This document shows positions 45,708 through 58,300 of a stretch of DNA of 64,000 bases, in pieces. Below the pieces are notes generated by a model that saw only the letters and a program-made list of their open reading frames with translations, made no database searches and had not been told where the DNA came from. The stretch spans positions 6,071,754 to 6,135,753 of the forward strand of contig OZ024792.1 of NCBI GenBank assembly GCA_964017065.1, in the 5' to 3' direction. Source of the DNA: Haliclona indistincta. Taxonomy: Eukaryota > Porifera > Demospongiae > Haplosclerida > Chalinidae. The translations under genes were made by a program, and so were the position numbers. The first letter of the stretch is position 1. Each line of letters opens with the position of its first letter.

Positions 45708-46946
45708 CTGTATTAGGGAGACACGGTAGTGTCTCCCTATGTAGGGTTGAACGAGAAAACAAGATGGCGGCTACATACAATGTATTAGCGTTCAAACGCT
45801 GATATTTCGCCTGGTGATGAATTTTATACGTCCAAAGACACTTAAATCTGCTATCTGACGTTGCCCCATCTTACAGTAGCAAGGAGATCGCTCGAGATTG
45901 TTACTAAAGTGACGAACCTGGAAACGGTGAAAATCGAGTTTCGTCATCTTCGTTTTCTTCTTTCTTCTTTCTTCTTTCTTTCTTTCTTCCACTCGCCTAG
46001 CACCTTTACGTGAGCAGTGCCGAGTCCAAAACACCCACGAACAGTCGTGAAATTCTCCTGGCATGTGCCTTTTGAACTTAGTTTTTAGCGAAACGGCGAT
46101 ATAAATTCCGCGATTTCTCGATCGTGATCCATTGTCAGCTAAGTGTTAGACGCCATTATTATAGTGATTGCGCAATACGCACGTGACCAAGCTGTGGTTA
46201 GCGCACGTGACCAAGCACAAGCTTGAGTATCGCCACGCCGTATAGATCACGGAGAACACATATTTGTCTGGAGTCTTCGAAGAACGGTAAGCTAGCAAGC
46301 GCAGAATCACCATTCTGCCTTGCCAGATAATTATAACCGCCGTAAACAAGTATGGGCGGGGCTCGTAGACTATGCACTGTATTCATGCATGCGTAGGCGA
46401 GCTGATATCTACAGCATAACAATTATTTAGCTACAAGTTTAAAATTGTTAATAATAAAGAAAAACCATCAACAACAGGAAAACCAAACCAATGGTGGAAA
46501 CAAAGATGGCACAGTAATTGCATGATACTGAACTGTACTTCACTGAAAAAGAAAAAAGGACACAAACAAGAAAATTAAAAAGATTTCTATCGAAATCAAA
46601 AGGATGTAGGGTTGTGAAATCTACCACTGGTCAACAATGTAAACTAACAAGGAACAAGCATGGAATGGTAACACGATTGACTTGCTAACAGACCATAGAT
46701 CCCTACATCAGTGGCTGTGCATAGGCTGTCACAAGCTGAATGCACGTCAGGTGTCAGTCAACAGCAACAAGCTAAGCTGAACTAGCTATAGTCAACTACA
46801 GCAGCCACTGATGTAGGGATCTATGGTCTGTTAGCAAGTCAATCGTGTTACCATTCCATGCTTGTTCCTTGTTAGTTTACATTGTTGACCAGTGGTAGAT
46901 TTCACAACCCTACATCCTTTTGATTTCGATAGAAATCTTTTTAATT
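45708..46946 (+). mobile_element. Composite dispersed repeat, copy D, inside an intron
   Basis: Same structure as copy C: AGGGAGACACGGTAGTGTCT hairpin, shared block, and terminal palindromic unit (46570-46946, arms sharing AACAGACCATAGATCCCTAC). It starts almost at the acceptor of the split Ig exon ending at 45707. The acceptor CAG is therefore provided by, or lies right at, the junction. Confidence 0.78.
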
Positions 46947-46998
46947 TTCTTGATAAATTGGTAATGCTGAGCATCAAGAAATTTAAGCACTAGCTTAC

Positions 46999-49900
46999 CT
47001 AACACATTTAATGTGACACAATCCATCACATCTGAATCACCAGATCCAATTACTGCAGCTGCACAACAGTAGTGTCTGCTCTCTAAAGGTTCATTGCTGT
47101 CAATTGTCAATATACCAGTGAACATTGATGATGCCTCTCCAGCCAGCATACTAGGAGTAGCTCGTAACACTGCTGCTTGTCCATACTGAGTGTTATTGTG
47201 TGTCCATGTGACATTCAGTGCACTGTAATCAGGTCCAATGGTATTGTTGAGAGTGATTGTACAACTGATGATAATGTTGTTAGTTCCTTTGAGAGCAGAT
47301 ATGTTGTCTTCACTTATAGTGACAGTAGAAACAGTAGTACCTGAGGTAAATACTGATCAAAAAGGCTCAATAAAATACTGAAGTTACATACCTTGAACAG
47401 TGACAGTGATATTCTTTTTACCAGGAGAGTACAGTTGAGATGAGTTCACTAAACATGTAAATACTCTTCCATTGTGATTGTAGTTGACAGGTTCTAGAGT
47501 CAGATCATGTGAGTTGTTCACTACTGATCCATTCTGATACAACCATTTGATAGTAGGAGCTGACAGATCAGCTATACTACAGGTGATCACTGCAGTACTG
47601 CCGAGAGTAAGGTTTTTGAAGGGAACACTAACATCAATACCTATTCAATGAAAATTAATACTGACAATGATCATGACAGCAACATTCAAGCATTGGCGAA
47701 CCTTGTACTTGAAGATCAATAAAACCAACTCTTGAACCACTAATTCCAGTAATAGCAGCATTACAGGTGTACTGTCCTACACTAGTAGCTAAGATAGTGG
47801 CTAGTGTCAGGTTACAAGAGAAGGTGTCACTGATCTGTGTGTTCCCATGTGGCTGAGGGCTGCAGCAGTTGTTGATGATAGTGTCAGTGCTGTCTCTCCA
47901 GTCAATACTGAGAGCACTGTAGTCTCGTCCAATGGTGCTACTCAGTGTGACAGTACACTGCAGCTCAACATTCTGGTCACCATCAACAACATATGATGGT
48001 GGATTGATAATAGTGGCACTAGTAACTGATGTTGCTGCAGAGATGAGTGACCAGCAATGCTGCATGTAATATCAAATGTCTCTCACCTTGTACAGTAAGT
48101 GTGATGGTCTCATTGATGGTGTTTATCAGTTGTGATGAGTTCACTGAGCATGTGATCATTATTCCATTGATAGTGTAGTTCACTGACTGTAGTATCAGAA
48201 CACCTGAGCTGCTCAACACTGACCCATCATGAGATAACCACTTGATACTACTGTCCATCAGATTAGGAACACTGCAATTAATAGTAGATGTGCTGCCAAT
48301 TCGTAAATTCTTAAAACTGCCAGAAATCCTAATTGTGTCTGTAGGTGGCATGTTAAGTAATGAAACTGCTTCCTTCATTATACTTACTTTCAGTTGTGAC
48401 TTTTACTTCAACACAATCTTCTGGTCTAGTCTGATTCCCTGCAATACTAGCAGTGCAGCAATACTCTCCACTATCATGCTGACTGATATCACTGAGTGTG
48501 AGACTATTTGTGACAAAAGTTAGTGCACCAAATGGCTCTGATACTTGAACTCTGTCTTGTGATGTGTCAACTGGCTGGTTGTCGTGCTGCCATGATATAC
48601 TCAGAGCACTGATATTAGGACCAATAGAACTACTCAGAGTGACAGAGCAGTTAATTTGGTAAGAGACAGTCGCAACAGGTACCATAAGATTATTCACAGA
48701 GACCGTTACCATGCTGACATATGTATCTGTAAACAATTATAAATTGAATTTGTTAATTTTACCTAGCTTACTTTTAACAGTAACAGTGATGCCTTTTTCT
48801 CCTGAAGAGTGAACTTGCGTTGATGTCACTACACATCTGAATATTTTTCCATCAATGGTGTGGTCACCAAACAGCATCAGAACACCTGAGCTGCTCACTA
48901 CTGCTCCATCATGTGGTACCCATTTGATAGTAGTGTTCATCAATTCTGGTACACTGCAGGTAACAGTAGATGTGTTGCCTAATTGGATTTGCTGATATTG
49001 TCCAGTGATGACAATTCCTGTAAAAAGTTTTGAAAATTAGCATCATGAAAGGTACTTTTCTTACCAAGAACTTCAATAGAGGAACAATCAGATACAGCAT
49101 TTGTTCCAATAGTACTAGCATTACAGCAATACTCCTTTCGAGAGGATGGAGTGTGAATTGATACAGACTTTGAACTGCTAAACACATTACTTGATCCCAG
49201 TTTTGGATTAACTCTGGATATGACAGACATTGCATCTTGTGTCCAGACAACATTCAGAGCACTATGATCAGGACCAATATCATGATTCAGAGTTATAGTA
49301 CAAGTGAATACCACTGGAGATGACCCAACAAGAGCAGTGACATTCTGAGGCTCAACGGAGACTGATGTCACTCTTGTATCTTGAAAAAAATTAACAAATA
49401 AATTTGAGAGTAGACTGATGAGACGTACCTAATACAGTGACAGTAATTTTTTTCATCGTAGGACTATTTGTGTGCAACTTCATTGAGTTAACTGAACATG
49501 TGAACTCAGTTCCATTCAATGTGTTATTCACTGACTGCAGTGTGAGAGTGCTTGTTGTTGATACTGGAACAGCAGCTGCATTACTAGTCCACATTATGGC
49601 ACTAGAGTCATTAAGACCTGGTACGGTGCAATTAATATTGTAAGTTGTTCCAACAGTTAGATCTGAGTGTTCTCCTGATATGCTGATATCTGTGCATAAC
49701 AATGATTTTAAATTATTAGTGAATTATTAATTTTTACCTAGCACACTCAATGTGACACAGTCCATCATATTTGAGTCACCAGATCCAATCACTGCAGCCA
49801 CACAACAGTAGTTGCCACTGTCGGTGAATTCATTACTGTCAATCATCAATACACTAGTGAACATTGATGATGGCTCTCCACTCATTCCAGTTGTAGTAGC

Positions 49901-51527
49901 TTGTAGCATTGTAGATTGAGAGCCATTGTGTGTCCATGTGACATTCAGTGCACTGTAATCAGGTCCAATGGTATTGTTGAGAGTGATTGTACAACTGATG
50001 ATAATGTTGTTAGTTCCTTTGAGAACAGATATGCTGTTTTCATTTATAGTGACAGTAGAAACAGTAGTACCTGAGTAAATACTGATCAAAAAGGCTCAAT
50101 AAATTACAGAAGTTACATACCTTGAACAGTGACAGTGATATTCTTTTTACCAGGAGAGTACAGTTGAGATGAGTTTACCAAACATGCAAACACTCTTCCA
50201 TTGTGAGTATAGTCAACTGGTTCTAGAGTCAGAACATGGGAGTTGTTCACTACTGATCCATTCTGATGCAACCATTTGAAAGCAGTAGTAGACACATTAG
50301 CTACACTACAGGTGATCACTGTAGTTTTGCCGAGAGTAAGGCTTTGGAAGGAATCACTTATTTCAATGTCTACATAATAAAAGGTGACACATGATTAGTG
50401 TTATTTAAAGTAAATTACCTAGAACTTGCACATTTGTACAGGAAGATACCACAGTTGAGTTCCCAGCCAGAGAAGCATTGCAACAGTACTGCCCTCCTTG
50501 AGTAATAAGTGGGATGTTTAGAGTGCTATTGAATGATTTCTCAATCTGTGTCACAGCAGTTAGTAACCCAGGTTTAGTTGATGCTGGACTCCTCCAAGAC
50601 ACATTCAAGGCACTATGGTCTGGTCCTATATCATTGTTCAGTTGAATAGAGCAAGTGAGTGTTACATTAGTTGTTCCATTGAGTGCTGTTATAGTCATCG
50701 GATCAACTGACACTTGTGAAATACTTGTATCTGCATAAATAATTAACTTATCATTAATAGTGTGACAATTAATTTTACCTTGTACAGTGAATATGATATT
50801 TTTCCTGATAGGAGAGTAGAGTTGAGATGAATTTACAAGGCATGTATAGTTGCTTCCATTGATAACTTGACTTCCTGTAAGCATCAGAACATTTGAGCTG
50901 TTTATTATAGATCCATTCTGGGACAGCCATTTATGGGTGGTAGGCGGTGGAAGTGGTACTATCATACAAGTGATGATGGTCGTATTACCAATACGAATGT
51001 CTGTAAATATTCCATTGATTGATACAGCTGTAGAAAAATTGTCGTAGCTAATAGTAAAATTAATGACAAAAATTGTGAAATCCTAACCAGCTAATGTGAT
51101 GTTGATTGATTTTGCTTTGAATGGTACTTCCTTTCTTTGACAGCTGTAATTTCCATGGTTGCTTGCACTAATGATCAGTGACGTTGATTCGGTATTTTGC
51201 ATCTTTTGAATATCTCCACTAGAAAGAGGCATAGAATTATGCTTCCACACCAAACACATTGAGCAATCTTGATCACTTGTATGCTTAGCAGTGCAGTTCA
51301 GTGATACAGTAGTACCAGAATCAATAGTGATATTGTGTGATGGAGTAATCATCAGTTCACTGATGGTACCTGAAGAACAGCAACACATCAGATACAGAAC
51401 AAGTAAAGAAATACTTACAACTCTTGCACACATCAACATCCAAAGGGTTAGAGGTAGAATTTGTGTCATTCGTAGCATAGCAGCTCACAGCAGCTAGTGC
51501 AAAGGCTAGCAACAGCAGCTGTAGCAT
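46999..51527 (-). CDS. Receptor gene 1, 5' half: signal peptide and 13 Ig domains
   Basis: N-terminal half of the giant receptor. Exon 1 (51527-51419) encodes a signal peptide (MLQLLLLAFALAAVSCYA) plus an Asn/Ser/Thr-rich start. Then come 13 Ig exons, all phase 1-1 and multiples of three: 51369-51088 (N-terminal Ig, HTSDQDCSMCLVWKHN), 51027-50779, 50730-50419, 50369-50121, 50070-49738, 49689-49429, 49379-49065, 49017-48772, 48726-48388, 48338-48087, 48034-47702, 47640-47392 and 47340-46999. After the first, they alternate between a shorter type A (…NITVTVQG ends) and a longer type B (YCC…C). This half is intact. The frame is lost only further 3', where insertions and a fused exon lie. Confidence 0.82.
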
Positions 51528-52044
51528 TTTGAACAGATCGATTTCTGTCAGCGATCGTTTGAAGTTGTAAACATCACACTTTTAAGTAATAAGGTGATGT
51601 TTATTCACACCCACGCACCATTTCAAACTACTTTGTGTGTTTCTGATAATGGAAAACAAGTATACAATCCCTTGAGGGTAGTGATAGCTCAAAGAAGTTC
51701 TTTCTAAAATAGCAGAGCCGTGAGTATTAGATATGTCTAATGATAACGGTCTTTTAATCACTCGCTCAGATGTTTGTATTCTCATAGCTGTGATTAAACA
51801 ACTTGTTGACAGTAGTTCTAACACAAATTAAAACTAAGTGAGAGTGGGAGATTTGGTAATGTTCTCCCACGTGATTGTGTGTCTTTCGATTTTCACCAAA
51901 ATAGGCAATTTGAATATTATACTCATAAAGTATCAAACACATAATGTCTAGCAACTACAGACTATACATGAACTCTTGACAATACTTAGTCTTGTATGCA
52001 TGCACCTAACTACATGTTTTATTATGTAAGTCATTGAAATTCAG
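51528..52044. promoter_or_regulatory. Intergenic spacer: gene 1 promoter side, gene 2 3' end
   Basis: A 0.5-kb spacer between the ATG of gene 1 and the stop of gene 2. It is nearly identical to 62572-63104, including an 80-codon frame present in both copies that I take as a by-product. It must hold the core promoter of gene 1 and the polyadenylation region of gene 2. No TATA box or poly(A) signal could be singled out with confidence. Confidence 0.4.
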
Positions 52045-52397
52045 TTACTGTGGATGGAATGTGTGAACAGAATAAGCTGGGTTCTCTTCAAGGGTCACTC
52101 CTTTCTTGTTATGGTCTATAATCTCATACTCAGCCTCTGCTGCTTTCTCAGTATTCACCATTTCATATGTTCCTTCTACTGGTTCAGATTGCTTTTGTAG
52201 TTTACTCTGAGCTTTTGCATTCCCAGACCTCTTCAATATCAACAAAAACAACAGAAAACTGAGCACAAATGTGCTAACAAAAGTGAGAAAGAATGTAACT
52301 ACCACTGCTGTGATTAGTTGATGGGATGTAGTAAAGCTGTTTGCAGCTGTTAAATCTTGTGAGGGAGATGGGCATATGCTTGCAGTTGTTGAAACAA
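52045..52397 (-). other. TM and ITAM-like tail exon of receptor gene 2
   Basis: Encodes a TM helix (ITAVVVTFFLTFVSTFVLSF), then a tail with YEMV, nine residues, YEII, and EENPAYSVHTFHPQ at the end. The two tyrosine motifs fit the ITAM spacing, with V in place of I/L at the first +3. YEII also resembles a Src-family SH2 ligand. NPAY fits NPxY. Confidence 0.82.
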
Positions 52398-55300
52398 CTA
52401 TAGAGCAAAGATGTAATGTAGTTATTATTATAATTTAGGAACCTACATTCCTTTTGAGTTTCTACTGTATTCACTGCAGCAGCTGGTCCATCTCCCACTA
52501 TAGTTGCGGCTCTCACTGAACAGGTGTAGTTGGTGAATGGCTGCAGTCCTGTGATGGTCAGACTGGTACTGCTGGTTCTGGTGCTGTTGATGATGCTGCC
52601 TCCTGAGCTGCAGGTGATGAGATAGCTGATGACGACTCCATTACGTTGTGAGGAGAGAGGAGGAGACCATGAGAGAGTGATGTTGTGAGACATCGCTATT
52701 AGTCTGAAGCTTTGTGGAGGGCCACTAGGAACTGAATTAGTGATTGATAATTATAGTGTTGGGGACATTAAATTTGAGCTCACTATCTTGTAGAGTGGTC
52801 ACACTGATAGTGGCTGAAGGTCCTCCTCCAGCACTGGTGTGAGCTGTGATGCTACAGGAGTAGTTGGTGTATGGTAGGAGTCCACTCAGTGTGGTTGTGG
52901 TCTCCATCACAGTACGATTGAACACTTGTTCTCCACCAAATGAGTAGAGCTCATAATGAGTAATCACTCCATTTGGTTTCTGAGGTATATTCCAATTAAG
53001 AATTATTGATGTAGAATTTTTTGAAACTCCAGAAAAATTATTGGGAGGTGATTCCGGTTCTGTGTAAGCAAAAAAACACAATGAAAAGCATGATATTAGT
53101 GAGAATCACTCACTCTCTTCATCAGTGACTCCATTAATTGCTGATATTGCAGGACCATCTCCTATAACTGTTGCTGCCCTCACAGTACAGGAGTAGTTAG
53201 TAAATGGCTCTACTGGTATGTTCAGACTAGTAACACTCAATCTGTTACTAACGGTCACTCCACCAACAGTACATGTTAGATTATAGCTAGTGATGACTCC
53301 ATTATGTTGTGAGAGGAGAGGAGGAGACCAAGAGAAAGCAATACTACGAGAAGTGACTGAGATAGTGAAGTCCTGAGGTGGTCCACTAGGAACTGAAGAA
53401 GGTACACTTGAATACAGAATAAACAATTAGATTCAGACTAACCATCTTGTAGAGTAGTCACACTGGTAGTTGCTGTAGGTCCTCCTCCAACACTGGTGTG
53501 AGCTGTGATGCTACAGGAGTAGTTGGTGTATGGTAGAAGTCCACTCAGTGTGGTTGTGGTCTCCATCACAGCGCGGTTGAACACTTGTCCACCACCAGAA
53601 CACTGGAGCTGGTACTCAGTGATCACTCCATTTGGTTGTACAGGTGCTTTCCATGTGAGAGTTAGTGACCTAGGATCATTAGAAACTCCGTTTAAATCAC
53701 GAGGAGGTGTTCCAGGTTCTGTATGAAGAGAAGACATACAGTACTCACGAGAAGAGGGTGATGTACAGCAATGAATACTTACTCTCTTCATCAGTGACTC
53801 CACTAATCACTGATGTTACAGGACCATCTCCAACACTAGTTGCAGCACTCACAGTACAAGAATAGCTAGTGAATGGAGCTACTGGTATGTTCAGACTAGT
53901 AACAACAAATCTGAAACTACTGGTCATTCCACCAACAGTACATGTTAGATTATAGCTAGTGATGACTCCATTACGCTGTGAGAGGAGAGGAGGAGACCAG
54001 GAGAAAGTAATGTTACGAGAAGTGACTGAGATAGTGAAGTCCTGAGGTGGTCCACTAGGAACTGAGAGAATGACATCAAGAGAGGATTATCTATACTAGT
54101 TGACTCACCATCTTGTAGAGTGGTCACACTAGTAGTTGCTGCAGGTCCTCCTCCAACACTGGTGTGAGCTGTGATGCTACAGGAGTAGTTGGTGTATGGT
54201 AGGAGTCCATTCAGAGTGGTTGTGGTCTCCATCACAGTGCGGTTGGACACTTGTCCACCACCAGAACACTGGAGCTGGTACTCAGTGATCACTCCATTTG
54301 GTGTTGATGGAGCACTCCAAATAACATTTATTGATTTTGAGCTTTTAGCAACTATAGAGAACTGACGAGGTGGTCCTGCAGGGACTGTACAGCACATCAT
54401 GAGTGATATCACAGTAGCTATAGTGAATGATGTACTCACCATCTTCATCAGAGGTTCCACTAACTGTTGCTGGCGGTCCTATTCCTGCCATTGTTGCAGC
54501 ACGCACAGAACAGGTGTAGTTAGTAAATGGATTGATCTGTACGACTTGGCTTGTTTCAGATATTCTAATACTATAATCCAAACCACCAATTGTGCAAGTA
54601 ATGAGGTAGTTGACAATAACTCCGTTATGCTGTGAAGAGAGTGGAGGAAACCAGAATAAAGTAATGTTACTGGAAGTGGTTGAGATAGTGAAGCTCTGAG
54701 GAGGTCCACTTGGATCTGCATAAAGTAAAAAGTAATCAAAAACATGCAGTTTAGTTTCAAGTGACACACTCACTAGTTTCTGTAGACTCGAACATCCCTA
54801 TTATTGACTCGTTTCTTCCCTCAGTGTTAGTAGCCACTACTTTATAGCAGTACACTGTGTAAGGATGAAGATTGTTCAGTGTCACATTGTACTGCTGGTC
54901 TCTTATGGTGAAGAAGTCAGTGTGGTTGAGACCATAAACAGTCACACTCTTGTTGTAGCCCTCATCTGAGTTGGTAGGACAGCCACTGCTGTTGGTAGTG
55001 TAGTAGACAGTGTATTGTTCAGGAGAGTAGGTCACTACAGGAACACTCCATTGTATCACAGCAGATGTTGGTGTAGTCACTGGTGCCACTACTACTGGAG
55101 CTGCTGGTAGTGAGGGACCTGTTCCAGGTAGGTTGAGAGGAGAGATGCATGTGGCCCAATGGTATACAAGGCTAGCTCACCCTTCACAATGACCTGTGTT
55201 GTGTTACTGGCAGTAGCAATGAGTGATCCATTGATGCTAAACTCAACAGTGCAGTTGTAGACTAGTGTGGCTGGACCTGAGGATGCAGTCTGCTGTACTG

Positions 55301-58300
55301 AGCTGCTCTGAGAGACTGTATCTCCTGTTGCCATCACTGGACTAGCTGAAAGCCCATCAGTGACTGATACACAGTTTCTGGTTAACATGAATGAAAGTGA
55401 TTCTCCTGATTGAGTATAGCTAGGTCTAAATGTTCCTCTACACTGTACAGTGAAGGAGTTGTATCCACTGATATCCAGTACTGTACTAGCATTGGAAGAC
55501 ACTGACACACTCAATGATGGAACTGGAAAATATTAATACTGCATGGTATCATCAGAAACATTATTATCTAACCATTTATCTTGGCTAAAATAAAAGACGT
55601 ATTTCCAATAATGTTAGCACTCTCAGGAAATGCTACTGCACAAATAAAGTCCACTAGAACATGATCACTGACTCTGATTGGTCTGAGAATGAGTACACTG
55701 GTATTGCTACCACTGCTCACAGTAGTATTTGGTGTGATCAATGGTTGCTGTGTTATAATATTAACTGCTCTCCAAGTGAACACTGCACCCACTACACTAC
55801 TGATACATGTTACATTGAGATCTTCTCCTGAATAATAAGCCGCTCTACTACCACCAGGTGACAGATGAACTACCACAAGGCTAGCTGTAAGAAAAAAAAA
55901 GAATTGGAAATTGACATTGTCAATATAACACACCTTTTGCTCTGAGGTCATATATTGACTGATTACTGATTTGTCTGATCAGGTGTTCTCCTGGGTTAGC
56001 TGAAGAGACTGTCACTGTGCAGGAGTAGGTTGTAGCATCAGCTGGACTCAAGTTGGGTAGCACTAGTTCCTGTTCACTACCTCTTGTCACACCATTAGAG
56101 GACCACTGGTACTGGATGGTGAGTATGGTGAGCTGGCTGAGCTGAGGATGGAGTGTGACAGAGCAGTTCAGTCTAGTACTGGTATCCAGTAGAGGTTGTG
56201 AGGGGAATCCATTGGATGGTCCAGTGTGAACATCAATATGAGAAACTGTAAGAGACAATCAAATGATGACAGTTTAGCTCAATCCACTCACATGCTACAG
56301 TGAGGTTGGCTTCAGCTGCTACTTGTTGTCTGACAGTAGACACACGACAGGAGTACAGTCCTGAGCTCTCAACAGTTGTCTCACTCAAAGTCAACTCAGT
56401 CACATACACTGAAGCACCTGCTCCTGATTCTTGCTTTAGTACAAACCCACCACTACCAGTGACCAGACTCCCTCTGTGCATCCACTGGACTGAGAGCAGG
56501 TTAGTGGTGACTGGTAGCGAAGTGCGCACTTCACAAGTGAGCACAGATGACTGTCCAAGAACAGTATTCACTTGTGTGAGGAGAATAGCATTCTGAAGAG
56601 AACCTATGTGTGTCAGTAATGTGCATCTAATTCTTTACAAGCATGTTCATGTCCAAACCTTGTACTTGAAGATTAATAAAACCAACTCTCCCACCACTGA
56701 TTCCAGTAATAGCAGCATTACAGGTGTACAGTCCTGCACTAGTAGCTGAGATAGTGGCTAGTGTCAGGTTACAAGAGAAGGTGTCACTGATCTGTGTGGC
56801 TGGGGACTGGAGCAGTTGTTGATGATAGTGTCAGTGCTGTCTCTCCAGTCAATACTGAGAGCACTGTAGTCTGGTCCAATGGTGCTACTTAGTGTGACAG
56901 TACACTGCAGCTCAATATTCTGGTCACCATCAACAACATATGATGGTGGATTGATAATAGTGGCTTGAGTAACTGATGTTGCTGCAGAGATGAGTGACCA
57001 ATGCTGCATGTAATATCAAATGTCTCTCACCTTGTACAGTAAGTGTGATGGTCTCATTGATGGTGTTTATCAGTTGTGGTGAGTTCACTGAGCATGTGAT
57101 CATTGTTCCATTGATAGTGTAGTTCACTGACTGTAGTATCAGAACACCTGAGCTGTTCAACACTGACCCATCATGAGATAGCCACTTGACAACACTGTTT
57201 GTCAAATTTGGTGTTCTGCACATCAGCTGTATGGAGCTGCCAATTCTTAAATTATTAAAATTGTCAGAAATTGTTATTGTATCTAAAATTATTTGGTAAG
57301 GAAATTTTCACCAAAACACAGCAATACACTCACCATTAGTTGTGGCCTTTACTTCAACACAATCTTCTAGTTTAGTCTGATTCCCTGCAATACTAGCAGT
57401 GCAGCAATACTCTCCACTATCATGCTGATTGATATCACTGAGTATGAGACTATTTGAGAAAAATGTTAGTACACCAAATGGCTCTGATACTTGAACTCTA
57501 TCTTGTGATGTGTCAATTGTCTGGTTGTTGTGCTGCCATGATATACTCAGAGCACTAATATTAGTACCAATAGAACTACTCAGAGTGACAAAGCAGTTAA
57601 TTTGATAAGTGTTAGTCCCAACTGGTACCATTAGATTATTTACAGTGACCGTTACCATGTTAACATATGTATCTATGAAAATTAATAAATGAATTTTCTG
57701 TGATATCTTTGAAACTTACTTTTAATAATAACAGTGATATTTCTTTCTCCTGGAGAATAAAGCTGTGTTGAGTTCACTACACATCTGAATGTTCTTCCAT
57801 CAATGGTGTGGTCACCAAACAGCATCAGTACACCTGAGCTGCTCACTACTGCTCCATCATGTGATATCCATTTGATAGTAGTGTTCATTAGTTGTGGTAC
57901 ACTGCAGGTAACAGTAGATGTGTTGCCTAATTGGATTGTTTCATACTGTCCACTGATGGTAATTTCTATAAAATTAATATCACATTGTCAATACTGTCAA
58001 CACATGCAATAGCACAATTTCTCACTGAGAATTTCAATAGAAGAACAATCTGATAGTCCACTAGTACCAATAATCTGAGCATTACAGCAATACACCTTTA
58101 AAGAGGATGGAGTGTGAGTTGATATATTTGTTGTACTGTTAAACACATTATGTACTCCCACATCAGAAGATACATCTGACATTGCATCTTGTGCCCAGAC
58201 AACATTCAGAGCACTATGATCAGGACCAATATCATGATTCAGAGTTATAGTACAAGTGAATACCACTGGAGATGACCCAACAAGAGCAGTGACACTCTGA

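Noticed and set aside
51582..51824. 80-aa frame repeated almost identically at 62626-62868
   Set aside because: The match is explained by the recent duplication of the whole spacer. The frame lies just upstream of the receptor ATG, with no splice or domain evidence.
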